In this document: in pieces, positions 26,615-33,020 of the stretch
Position numbering within the stretch: position 1 is the stretch's first letter
How the letters are laid out: each line of letters starts with the position of its first letter
NCBI GenBank assembly: GCA_019247845.1
Contig: JAFBAL010000005.1
Coordinates: 22,873 to 86,872 of the forward strand
Direction of reading: 5' to 3'
Source: Alphaproteobacteria bacterium
Lineage (GTDB): Bacteria; Pseudomonadota; Alphaproteobacteria; Micropepsales; Micropepsaceae
Length of the DNA stretch: 64,000 bases
The notes under the pieces: model-generated
Seen by the model: only the letters and a program-made list of their open reading frames with translations
Databases searched by the model: none
Told to the model about the DNA's origin: nothing
Made by a program: the position numbers and the translations under genes

Positions 26615-27535
26615 CTACGCGGGTAGAGGCGCGGCCTGGACGCCGCTGGCGGCGGGGGCTGGATCGCTCTGCGGAGCGGATTGGGACCAGCGAAGAATCT
26701 CCAGATGTCCGTGGGCATCTTCGACAAGGGCGGAGCAGCTTTCAACCCAGTCTCCGTCGTTCAGATAGAGGATGTCGCCGATCCGGCGGATTTCGGCGTG
26801 GTGGATATGGCCGCACATCACGCCGTCGACGCCGCGCCGGGCGGCCTCGCGCGCCACGATCTCTTCGTAGCGCGAGACGTATTCGACGGCGTTCTTGACG
26901 GCGCGCTTCAGGTAGGCCGACAGCGACCAATAGGGCAGGCCCAGCCAGCGGCGCGCCGCGTGCAACCCGTCGTTCAACTGCAGCGCGAGCGTATAGGCGC
27001 GGTCGCCGACATGGGCCAGCCACTTGGCGCAGCCGATGACGCCGTCGAACTGGTCGCCGTGCAACACCAGCAGCTTGAGGCCGCCGGCGGTCTCGTGGAT
27101 CGCCTCCCGCGTCACCTCGACGCCGAAGGCGGTCTGGCCGACATAGTCGCGCAGGAATTCGTCGTGGTTGCCGGGGACGTAGATCACGCGCGTGCCGTGC
27201 TCGATCTTCCTGAGCACCTCGCGCACGACCTGGTCCTGGGCCGGCGTCCAGTACCAGCGCTTGATCTGCCAGCCGTCGAAGATGTCGCCGACCAGGTAGA
27301 GCGTCTCGCACTCGTTGTGCTTGAGGAAATCGGCCAGCAGCTCGGCCTTGCAGCCGCGCGTGCCCAGATGCGTGTCCGAGATGAAGATCGTGCGGTGCAG
27401 CCTGACCCCACGCGGCAGAAGCTTGGACGAGGGCGGGGCGGCGCCGCGCTTGCGGCGGGGCGCGCGGGCGGCCTGCGGGGCAGCGTACCTGCCGCGGAAC
27501 GCAGCCTCGGCGACGATACGAGTAGCCTTTTGCAT
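26615..27535 (-). CDS. LpxH-like metallophosphoesterase
   Basis: The 306-residue protein has the calcineurin-like metal motifs in order: FISDTHLGT, GDIFDGW, PGNHDEF, LHGDQFDG and GHIHHAE. These match UDP-2,3-diacylglucosamine pyrophosphatase (LpxH)-type proteins. Many alphaproteobacteria use LpxI for lipid A, so this protein may be an LpxH-like phosphatase of another envelope lipid. A basic N-terminal extension of about 45 residues (MQKATRIVAEAAFRGRYAA...) precedes the domain, and a later start is possible. It heads a two-gene operon with a GT4. Confidence 0.83.
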   Translation of the reverse strand: MQKATRIVAEAAFRGRYAAPQAARAPRRKRGAAPPSSKLLPRGVRLHRTIFISDTHLGTRGCKAELLADFLKHNECETLYLVGDIFDGWQIKRWYWTPAQDQVVREVLRKIEHGTRVIYVPGNHDEFLRDYVGQTAFGVEVTREAIHETAGGLKLLVLHGDQFDGVIGCAKWLAHVGDRAYTLALQLNDGLHAARRWLGLPYWSLSAYLKRAVKNAVEYVSRYEEIVAREAARRGVDGVMCGHIHHAEIRRIGDILYLNDGDWVESCSALVEDAHGHLEILRWSQSAPQSDPAPAASGVQAAPLPA

Positions 27536-27591
27536 GGCAGCGAATCGCCCTTACGCGTTACGACGCCATGAATATCGTCCGCGCACGAATC

Positions 27592-27642
27592 TTTTGTTGC
27601 GCTGCGGCGACAACTTTATGACCCTAGATTTTGTTGCGCTGC
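27592..27642. promoter_or_regulatory. Two 14-bp direct repeats resembling PhaR-type operators
   Basis: TTTTGTTGCGCTGC occurs at 27592-27605 and 27629-27642, a 37-bp period. The second continues into AA to form TTGC-GCT-GCAA. From memory, similar TTGTTGCnnTGCAA words are bound by PhaR, the repressor of polyhydroxybutyrate genes in alphaproteobacteria. They lie in the promoter region of the LpxH-like gene and upstream of a candidate sRNA. Confidence 0.35.
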
Positions 27643-27717
27643 AAAGGCTCGTGGCTATGTGTGGTTAAATCGCACAACAATTAAAAAAACTATCGCAGCG
27701 TCACGCAACTAAATGGC

Positions 27718-27746
27718 TTGATTACCCCATCGGATCGGCGCATGAT
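27718..27746 (+). promoter_or_regulatory. Candidate promoter of an sRNA
   Basis: TTGATT (27718-27723), a 17-bp spacer and CATGAT (27741-27746) make a moderate sigma-70-like match directly upstream of an orphan terminator-ended transcript. Confidence 0.4.
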
Positions 27747-27751
27747 GCTGC

Positions 27752-27846
27752 AACGCGGTAGAGCGAGTTCGCGCTTGCAACATCGCGGCCCTTCCTGGGC
27801 GTTTCCTCCCTGAACTCAAGCCGCTCCTTCGGGAGCGGCTTTTTTT
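27752..27846 (+). ncRNA. Candidate trans-acting small RNA ending in a strong terminator
   Basis: A strong intrinsic terminator (AGCCGCTCC-TTCG-GGAGCGGCT at 27819-27840, then T-run to 27846) has no ORF on its upstream side. Between the candidate promoter and the terminator lie about 95 nt with two exposed pyrimidine loops, CCC-UUCCU-GGG near 27789-27799 and UUUCCUCCCU near 27802-27811. UCCUCC loops of this kind base-pair with Shine-Dalgarno sequences in known alphaproteobacterial sRNAs. The family is not recognised. The terminator also stops transcripts coming the other way only weakly. Confidence 0.5.
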
Positions 27847-27886
27847 CTACTCCGCCGCATGCGCCACGACGGGCGCACGGCCGAGC
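27846..27886. repeat. 41-bp direct repeat, left copy bounding a toxin-antitoxin cassette
   Basis: This is identical to 28856-28896. The 41 bp equal the last codons and stop of the N-formylglutamate amidohydrolase gene (minus strand, encoding LGRAPVVAHAAE-stop). The copy here is detached from any full gene and directly follows the sRNA terminator. Confidence 0.9.
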
Positions 27887-27935
27887 CCGTCGCGACCGCT
27901 TGCAGATGTCGATATTTTTGGCTTACCAGAGGAAC

Positions 27936-27975
27936 CTACCATATTGACAGGTGTTATGGACTATCATATTGGTAG
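27936..27975. promoter_or_regulatory. Imperfect palindrome over the toxin promoter (probable operator)
   Basis: CTACCATATT (27936-27945) and ATATTGGTAG (27966-27975) form an 8-of-10 inverted repeat. It spans a TTGACA -35 box (27944-27949) and a weak -10 near 27967. This is the expected binding site for the HTH antitoxin encoded downstream. Confidence 0.5.
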
Positions 27976-27980
27976 TACCC

Positions 27981-28298
27981 GTGAACAAGGTGATACCCTT
28001 TCCGGGCCGCAAGCAGCCTCCCAGTCGTGAGGAGTTGGTAGCCCGGATACGGGTATTAGCGTTCCAGACCGCCAATATGCGCATGAACAGTCCGCATCTC
28101 AGATTGCGGATGGCAGAGCGAAACATCACCATGCGGCAGATGTTGGAGGTCATCAGGAACGGCGAGCCGAACCAAGACCCGACGTTGGATGAATACGGAG
28201 ACTGGCGCATTCGTCTCGTTCGCAAAGTGGCTGGACGGAGGGTGCAAGTCGTGGTGGCCGTTTCGGAGAGCTATATCTCCCCGGTCACCGTGATCTAA
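27981..28298 (+). CDS. DUF4258-family putative toxin
   Basis: This 105-residue protein starts at GTG 27981 (MNKVIPFPGRKQPPSREEL). The DUF4258 core is seen as SPHLRLRMAERNITMRQMLEVIRNGE...WRIRLVRKVAGRRVQVVVAV and a final VTVI. The open frame reaches 27951, but that part would overlap the -10 region. DUF4258 proteins are small RelE/MqsR-like folds commonly paired with HTH antitoxins, with toxin first as here. RNA cleavage is expected for the fold and is not shown. Base composition is clearly less GC-rich than the surroundings, a sign of transfer. Confidence 0.72.
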   Translation: MNKVIPFPGRKQPPSREELVARIRVLAFQTANMRMNSPHLRLRMAERNITMRQMLEVIRNGEPNQDPTLDEYGDWRIRLVRKVAGRRVQVVVAVSESYISPVTVI

Positions 28299-28342
28299 GA
28301 CCTTCAAGCGAAGGGTGCAGGCCCGGCAGAAGGGTGGCGATT

Positions 28343-28828
28343 ATGAACGAGAAGCGAGGACGGAAACTGAATCAAACGTATCACTATACCGAGTGCGGTT
28401 TGGACAACGTGTACCTCTGCGGCGGCATCGAATACGTGAATGGTCCACATGGAAAACAAGTGATCATTCGGGATATAGACGGCCTGCACAAAATCATCGG
28501 AAGCATTTTGGTGAACGAGAAGCGGGATCTCTCTGGCAAGGAGTTGCGCTTCCTTCGGCACGAAATGCTGATGTCGCAAGCGACGTTGGCCAAACTGCTC
28601 GATGTTGCCGATCAGACCGTTCACCGGTGGGAGGCCGGTAAGACGGAAGTTCCAAAACCCGCCGAAGCGTTGATCAGACTTCTCTTCAATGAGCATCTTG
28701 GAAACAACGAGAAGATCAAAGCTTCTTTGAAGCGCATTGCTGAGCTCGAAGACGTCATAGATCAAAAACGTCTCACCCTGATCGAAGGCAAGCAGGGATG
28801 GCAGCTTGAACCCAGAAGGGCGGCATAA
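28343..28828 (+). CDS. HTH antitoxin, MqsA-like without zinc cysteines
   Basis: This 161-residue protein has an N-terminal part (YHYTECGLDNVYLCGGIEY, about 12-30) that recalls MqsA-like antitoxins but lacks the CxxC zinc ligands. It is followed by a clear Xre/MqsA-type helix-turn-helix (LRFLRHEMLMSQATLAKLLDVADQTVHRWEAGK, about 75-107). A C-terminal helical tail ends QLEPRRAA. It lies 44 bp after the DUF4258 gene. SD AAGG stands 9 nt before ATG 28343. Codon usage is AT-richer than the neighbours, as in the toxin gene. It probably binds the palindrome at 27936-27975. Confidence 0.78.
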   Translation: MNEKRGRKLNQTYHYTECGLDNVYLCGGIEYVNGPHGKQVIIRDIDGLHKIIGSILVNEKRDLSGKELRFLRHEMLMSQATLAKLLDVADQTVHRWEAGKTEVPKPAEALIRLLFNEHLGNNEKIKASLKRIAELEDVIDQKRLTLIEGKQGWQLEPRRAA

Positions 28829-28855
28829 TTAAGGGCTGAGCGAAATCGCTGCTGG

Positions 28856-28896
28856 TCTACTCCGCCGCATGCGCCACGACGGGCGCACGGCCGAGC
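28856..28896. repeat. 41-bp direct repeat, right copy (3' end of the FGase gene)
   Basis: This is a perfect copy of 27846-27886. It includes the stop (minus strand, 28857-28859) and last 12 codons of the adjacent gene. The two copies enclose a 969-bp segment containing only the DUF4258/HTH pair. Confidence 0.9.
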
Positions 28897-29774
28897 ATAT
28901 CGAGGTCGATCGTGGCGAGATGCGCCAGCGCCTTGGCGAGCCGCGCGCGCACCGCCGGGAAGGCGCTCGTCAGCTCGATGCGCTCCTCGTCGAGATAGAG
29001 CGCGCGGTTCACCTCGATCTGCAGCGCGTGCACATGCGCCTCGCGCCGTCCATAGAGATGGGTGGTGTAGCCGCCGGCATAGGGCGTGTTGCGCGCGACG
29101 CCGAAGCCGCTGGCGGCGAGCGCGGCCTCGGCGCGTCCGGTGACAAGCGGCGCGGCCGCGGCGCCGTAGCGGTCGCCGAGCACGATGTCGGGGACCGCCG
29201 CGGCCGACGGCATCGAATGGCAGTCGATGACGATGGCGACGCCGAACCTGCGCCGCGTCTCGTCGACCAGGCGGGCGAGCGCGGCGTGGTAGGGCGCATG
29301 CAGCCGCGTCAGCCGCTGCTCGGCATCGCGCGGGTCCAGCCGCGCGCGATAGATCTCGGCGCCGTCGCGCACGATGCGCGGGATGACGCCCAGCCCCGCC
29401 TGCACGCGCGCATTGGGCGGGTCGGTCTTCACGCCCAGCGCGCCGTCGAACATCGAGACGTCGAGCTCGCTCTGCGCCCGGTTGGCATCCAGGAAGGCGC
29501 GCGGGAAGCGGGCAGCGATGAGCGGCGCGCCCAGCTCGACCACGTCGCCGAACAGCGCATCGGCATAGGCGTCTTCCGAGCGGCGCAGCGCCAGCGGGTC
29601 GAGCCGGCTCTTGGCCACGAAACCGGCCGGATAGAGGCGCCCGGAGTGGGGCGACGCGAAGACGAAGGGGACGCGCTGTTCCAGCGGGCGGTGGATCTTG
29701 TACGGGTGGGCATAAAGCGCGGCCAGAACCGCGTCGAATCTTTCGTCCGTGTCCGGCCGGAAGGGGCCCGTCAT
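28857..29774 (-). CDS. N-formylglutamate amidohydrolase family protein
   Basis: The 305-residue hydrolase carries the FGase family motifs: FVFASPHSGRLYP (metal-binding His), RRSEDAYADALFGDVVE, FLDANRAQSELD, VIDCHSMPS and a final LQIEVNRALYLDEER. HutG-type members release glutamate from N-formylglutamate in histidine breakdown, but no hut gene lies nearby, so the substrate is open. ATG 29774 is preferred to TTG 29783. Its last 41 bp are duplicated on the far side of the toxin-antitoxin cassette. Confidence 0.85.
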   Translation of the reverse strand: MTGPFRPDTDERFDAVLAALYAHPYKIHRPLEQRVPFVFASPHSGRLYPAGFVAKSRLDPLALRRSEDAYADALFGDVVELGAPLIAARFPRAFLDANRAQSELDVSMFDGALGVKTDPPNARVQAGLGVIPRIVRDGAEIYRARLDPRDAEQRLTRLHAPYHAALARLVDETRRRFGVAIVIDCHSMPSAAAVPDIVLGDRYGAAAAPLVTGRAEAALAASGFGVARNTPYAGGYTTHLYGRREAHVHALQIEVNRALYLDEERIELTSAFPAVRARLAKALAHLATIDLDMLGRAPVVAHAAE

Positions 29775-29866
29775 GCCTGCCAACGCTTTGAGTCAATCCG
29801 CGTCTTAGGGAAGCACCCGGCGCCCAGGCGATCAAGCAAAACCGCGGCGCCGTGCCACCAATGTCG

Positions 29867-29887
29867 TTAACCGGCATTTACAGATTC
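29867..29887 (+). promoter_or_regulatory. CtrA-like box and CcrM (GANTC) site upstream of cpdR
   Basis: TTAA-CCGGCAT-TTAC at 29867-29881 matches TTAA-N7-TTAA at 7 of 8 positions. GATTC, a GANTC methylation site, follows at 29883-29887. The pair lies 38 bp before the cpdR start. Cell-cycle genes of alphaproteobacteria often combine the two signals. Confidence 0.55.
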
Positions 29888-29924
29888 GCCTGTTATACGC
29901 TCTACTCGAAGCCGGAGCGGGTCC

Positions 29925-30284
29925 ATGGCGCACATCCTGTTGGCGGAAGACGACGAGTCCTTGCGCAAGTTTCTGGCGCAAGCGCTGGTGCGCGCCGGCC
30001 ACGAGGTCACCGATTTCGGCGACGGCAGCGAGGCCTGGGAGTGCCTCAAGGGCTTCCGCTTCGACCTGCTGCTCACCGACATCGTGATGCCCGGCATGGA
30101 CGGGATCGAGCTCGCCAAGCGCGCCGCCGAGATGAACGCGGCGCTGAAGATCATGTTCATCACCGGCTTCGCGGCGGTGGCGCTGCATCCCTCGTCGCAG
30201 GCGCCCAAGCAGGCCAAGGTGCTGTCGAAGCCCTTCCACCTTCGCGAGATCGTCGCCGAAGTCGACCGCATGATCGCGGCCTAA
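29925..30284 (+). CDS. cpdR: CpdR response regulator (ClpXP adaptor for cell-cycle proteolysis)
   Basis: The 119-residue single receiver domain matches CpdR closely: MAHILLAEDDESLRKFLAQAL, the phosphoacceptor Asp52 in LLLTDIVMPGMDGIELA, the FITGFAAVALHPSS segment and the conserved Lys in AKVLSKPFHLREIV. In Caulobacter, unphosphorylated CpdR primes ClpXP for degrading cell-cycle regulators, and the CckA-ChpT relay phosphorylates and inactivates it. SD GGAG (29914-29917) stands 7 nt before the ATG. The CtrA-like box upstream suggests feedback from the same circuit. Confidence 0.93.
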   Translation: MAHILLAEDDESLRKFLAQALVRAGHEVTDFGDGSEAWECLKGFRFDLLLTDIVMPGMDGIELAKRAAEMNAALKIMFITGFAAVALHPSSQAPKQAKVLSKPFHLREIVAEVDRMIAA

Positions 30285-30323
30285 ATCGCGCCGCGTTTGC
30301 AGCAATCGCGCCGTCTTTGCAGC
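30284..30323. repeat. 20-bp tandem duplication after cpdR
   Basis: AATCGCGCCGCGTTTGCAGC (30284-30303) is followed at once by a copy with 18 of 20 identities (30304-30323). It begins in the cpdR stop codon. Confidence 0.7.
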
Positions 30324-30401
30324 CGTGACGCCATATGGCGTCCGCGCCCCGCCCGATTTCCTCGCTAGCGTTTTTCCTCTGAGGGAAAACGGGAGGACAT
30401 C

Positions 30402-31046
30402 ATGAGACAGCCTGTACACGCGATAACGCATCGAAAGGAGATGACGCCCGAACACGTCGTCGGCATCGGCTTCGTCGCCGTGCTGCACGTGATCGTGGTC
30501 TGGGCGATCGTCACGGGGCTCGCGCAGAAGATCGTGCATGCCGTGGCGCCGAAGGACATCACCATCATCGACATCAAGAAGCCCGACCAGCCGCCGCCGC
30601 CGAAGCCGACGATCCCGGACGTCAAGCTGCCGACGCAGCATACGAGCCTGGTCGCGCCGCCGACGGTCGTCATCCATGACGACGCGCCGGTGTCGCCGCT
30701 CGTGGTCGACCGGGGGCCGCCGCAGCAGCCGGGCGAAACGCGGATCGTCTCGATCGCCGACACCTTCGCGACCGGTGTCGCGGGCACGCATACGATCCCG
30801 CCCTATCCGGAACTCGACCGCCGGCTGGGAAATCAGGGCACGGTGGAGCTCAAGCTGAGCATCTCGCCGCAGGGCATTGTGATGGCGGCCGACGTCGTCA
30901 AATCCAGCGGGTTTGCGCGTCTCGACCAGGCGGCCCAGAGCTGGGTGATCCAGCATTGGAAGTACAAGCCGGCCACCAAGGGCGGGGAGCCGGTTGCCTC
31001 CACCACGACCGCCGCGGTGATGTTCAGCATAAGGAACGCGGGGTAA
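30402..31046 (+). CDS. TonB-family energy transducer (second copy)
   Basis: This 214-residue protein has a cytoplasmic tail (HAITHRKEMTPEH), one membrane helix (VVGIGFVAVLHVIVVWAIVTG, about 19-39), a proline-rich linker (KKPDQPPPPKPTIPD) and a TonB C-terminal domain (PPYPELDRRLGNQGTVELKLSI ... DQAAQSWVIQHWKYKP). No exbB or exbD lies nearby, so it presumably uses an ExbBD complex encoded elsewhere, such as at 14610-16422. A GGAGG SD precedes the ATG. A hairpin without a T-run (31073-31094) follows before the tRNA gene. Confidence 0.88.
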   Translation: MRQPVHAITHRKEMTPEHVVGIGFVAVLHVIVVWAIVTGLAQKIVHAVAPKDITIIDIKKPDQPPPPKPTIPDVKLPTQHTSLVAPPTVVIHDDAPVSPLVVDRGPPQQPGETRIVSIADTFATGVAGTHTIPPYPELDRRLGNQGTVELKLSISPQGIVMAADVVKSSGFARLDQAAQSWVIQHWKYKPATKGGEPVASTTTAAVMFSIRNAG

Positions 31047-31099
31047 TTCCGGCGCCTTGCAACGCCTACCGGGGGACGGTATAGCAACCGTCCCTTCGG

Positions 31100-31174
31100 G
31101 GGCGCGTAGCTCAGCGGGAGAGCACTACCTTGACATGGTAGGGGTCACAGGTTCAATCCCTGTCGCGCCCACCA
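31100..31174 (+). tRNA. tRNA-Val (anticodon GAC)
   Basis: All arms pair: acceptor GGGCGCG/CGCGCCC, D-arm GCTC...GAGC, anticodon stem CTACC/GGTAG with loop TTGACAT (GAC at 31132-31134), and T-arm ACAGG-TTCAATC-CCTGT. CCA is encoded (31172-31174). Its 3' 50 bp are the attachment core of the following island. Confidence 0.97.
31125..31174. repeat. Left attachment repeat (3' half of tRNA-Val)
   Basis: Fifty bases, from the anticodon stem to the encoded CCA, are repeated perfectly at 41608-41657. The tRNA remains intact on this side. Confidence 0.92.
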
Positions 31175-31207
31175 TCTAAACGATTGATACCAAAATCGTT
31201 TTAGATG
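31173..31207 (+). other. Stem-loop just inside the left island boundary
   Basis: CATCTAAACGATT (31173-31185) pairs with 31194-31207 with one bulged base around an 8-nt loop. It starts at the tRNA CCA end. It could help terminate the tRNA transcript or be part of the recombinase binding site. Confidence 0.45.
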
Positions 31208-31559
31208 TGAACCGCACAACATGAAAAGCGTTCGTTCTCCGGGGGAAGCACCGGGGAAGCGCGCGTGGGGGAAAAAGGACCTGCGTTGGTCACCTCCAAA
31301 AATTCTGTGGTTACGTGCGTATCGGCGATGCCGCCAGACTTCCGGCGGGTTCCGACGCCCGGATGGTCGAGGCGCGAAGGTGTATCTCATGCTCGTGGTG
31401 GATAAACGCCTCTCAGGGTAAGCGTGCTTCCATCATCAATGACATCGACACCCTTATGCTTTTCTTATTTTCCGCGCCGCCAATCCGCATGGAAACTCAA
31501 CGGCCTTAGTCCCTACGTTCCTTTCGAAGGCACGCAACGTGTCGGCGAAGGACATCCCT
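31208..31559. other. 352-bp gene-free stretch at the left of the island
   Basis: No credible ORF was found; the short open frames here lack a family or ribosome site. It must contain the promoter of the porin-kdp operon. No clear KdpE operator could be recognised by eye. It may include remnants of earlier island cargo. Confidence 0.5.
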
Positions 31560-32846
31560 ATGGCGAGCATCCTCATATTCGAAGCGGCTTCGCGGCTCGA
31601 GCCTGAAAACCACGCCCTCGCAGCCGATAGATTGATCCCGACGGAGGATGCGGCCTACAGCTTCTGGCCTGACGTCGCATGCAGCGTGGGTGAGCAATCC
31701 GCGAACCCGGCGAACTCCCTGAAGCGGGTCATCCGCGAGATCGGCTTGATCTGCGCGGTGGTCGGCGTCGCCGTCATTGCGGCCACGTTTGCCGCGCATG
31801 CCGATCCGCTGCCCGCGCCCGCCATGAGCGCGTCTCTCGCGGCCAATGCCGATCCTTACGGCGTTGACCTCGATTGGGCGGGCAAGTGGTCTGTCGGCGG
31901 AGCGTTGAGCGGGCTCGCCTACGACCAGGACAATTCGAACTTCGGCACCCATTCGCAAGCCGATCTCGACAACGGCCAGGTGTGGATCGAGAAGAAGGAC
32001 GGATGGTGGCAGTTCTACGTCCAGGCCGGCGCCTATTCGCTGCCGTCGCTCGGGACCGGTTATATCAAGTCGTCGCTGGCGCCGGCGCTGCTCTATGGCG
32101 ACGTGCCGGTGGCTTACGTCAAGCTCGCGCCGACGGACGATTTCTCGATTGCTGCCGGCAAGCTGCCGACGCTGATTGGCGCCGAATACGTGTTCACGTT
32201 CCAGAACCTGAACATCCAGCGCGGTCTGCTCTGGAACCAGGAGCCGTCGGTCAGCAACGGCGTCCAGGCAAATTGGTCGCGTGGCCCGCTCTCGCTGTCC
32301 GTCTCATGGAACGACGGCTTCTATTCCAAGCGGTTGGATTGGGTCTCGGCGCTGGCGTCCTACGGCTTCAACGGCGGAAGCGACACCGTGGCAGTCGTCG
32401 CCAGCGGCAATCTGGGCCGCAATCCGGAGAGGCTCGGCTTCGCCACGCCCGTCTTCAACGACGGCGACATCTACAACCTGATCTACACGCACAGCTCCGG
32501 TTCGTGGACGATCAGTCCCTATGTCCAATACGTCCGCGCTGCCGACGGCTCGGATTCGGCGGCCGCCGCGCTGCTGGTGAACTACGCCTTCGACGATCAT
32601 TGGAAGCTCGCAGGCCGCATCGAGTATGTGGGTTCGAACGGCGTGACCAACATCGCTGTTGCCGGCCCCGGGAGCAGCGCCTGGTCGGTCACGCTCACGC
32701 CGACCTACCAATACCAAAGAGTCTTCGCCCGGCTCGAAGGCTCATACCTTGGTGCAAGCGACATCACGCCCGGCTCTGCCTATGGTCCGGCTCTCGACCG
32801 CGACAGCCAGGCAAGCGTGTTCTTCGAGACCGGAGTGCTGCTCTGA
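31560..32846 (+). CDS. Outer-membrane beta-barrel (OmpL/BBP2-type porin-like)
   Basis: This 428-residue protein is mostly alternating barrel strands (DLDWAGKWSVGGALSGLAY, GWWQFYVQAGAYSLPSLG, FSIAAGKLPTLIGAEYVF) and ends with a strand SQASVFFETGVLL. It resembles the porin-2 (OmpL-like) family. The hydrophobic export segment IGLICAVVGVAVIAATFAAHA lies about 60-80 residues from ATG 31560, which is long for a signal peptide. The GAAGGA SD favours that ATG, but a later start such as the GTG near 31687 would give a normal signal. It overlaps the next small ORF by 1 nt, so it belongs to the kdp transcript and may aid K+ entry through the outer membrane (inference). Confidence 0.75.
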   Translation: MASILIFEAASRLEPENHALAADRLIPTEDAAYSFWPDVACSVGEQSANPANSLKRVIREIGLICAVVGVAVIAATFAAHADPLPAPAMSASLAANADPYGVDLDWAGKWSVGGALSGLAYDQDNSNFGTHSQADLDNGQVWIEKKDGWWQFYVQAGAYSLPSLGTGYIKSSLAPALLYGDVPVAYVKLAPTDDFSIAAGKLPTLIGAEYVFTFQNLNIQRGLLWNQEPSVSNGVQANWSRGPLSLSVSWNDGFYSKRLDWVSALASYGFNGGSDTVAVVASGNLGRNPERLGFATPVFNDGDIYNLIYTHSSGSWTISPYVQYVRAADGSDSAAAALLVNYAFDDHWKLAGRIEYVGSNGVTNIAVAGPGSSAWSVTLTPTYQYQRVFARLEGSYLGASDITPGSAYGPALDRDSQASVFFETGVLL

Positions 32847-32929
32847 TGCTCGACATCATCATGCTCGTTGTGGGCATCGCTTTTTTCGCCGTCGCCATTC
32901 TCTACCAGTACGGCTGCGAGAGGCTCTGA
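32846..32929 (+). CDS. 27-residue single-pass membrane peptide in the kdp operon
   Basis: The ATG at 32846 uses the last base of the porin stop. The peptide is one hydrophobic helix (IIMLVVGIAFFAVAILYQY) with a short polar end, CERL. It ends 1 bp before kdpF, which has the same size and topology. I recall similar unnamed peptides before kdpF in other alphaproteobacteria; a small accessory subunit is possible. It is too short for ordinary gene finders. Confidence 0.6.
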   Translation: MLDIIMLVVGIAFFAVAILYQYGCERL

Positions 32930-32930
32930 T

Positions 32931-33020
32931 ATGTCGCTCGACTATATCCTCGGCGGGATCGTGACCCTGGGCATCCTCGCCTATCTCGTCTTCGCGCTCG
33001 TCCGGCCGGAGAAGTTCTGA
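32931..33020 (+). CDS. kdpF: KdpF, small subunit of the K+-transporting ATPase
   Basis: This 29-residue peptide has one membrane helix ([17 protein letters not shown]) and a typical KdpF end, RPEKF. KdpF stabilises the KdpABC complex. Its stop overlaps the kdpA start by 1 nt. Size and layout match characterised KdpF (29 residues in E. coli). Confidence 0.88.
   Translation: MSLDYILGGIVTLGILAYLVFALVRPEKF

Noticed and set aside
31073..31094. Terminator after the second tonB
   Set aside because: The stem is perfect but no T-run follows; left as a hairpin only.
31145..31390. Minus-strand frame across the tRNA-Val 3' end (translation ending WARQGLNL), and the same at 41628-41861
   Set aside because: The identical ending arises from antisense reading of the tRNA; no RBS or family.
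31221..31421. 66-codon plus-strand frame at the island's left edge
   Set aside because: No family, no SD, Lys/Arg/Pro-rich translation typical of chance.
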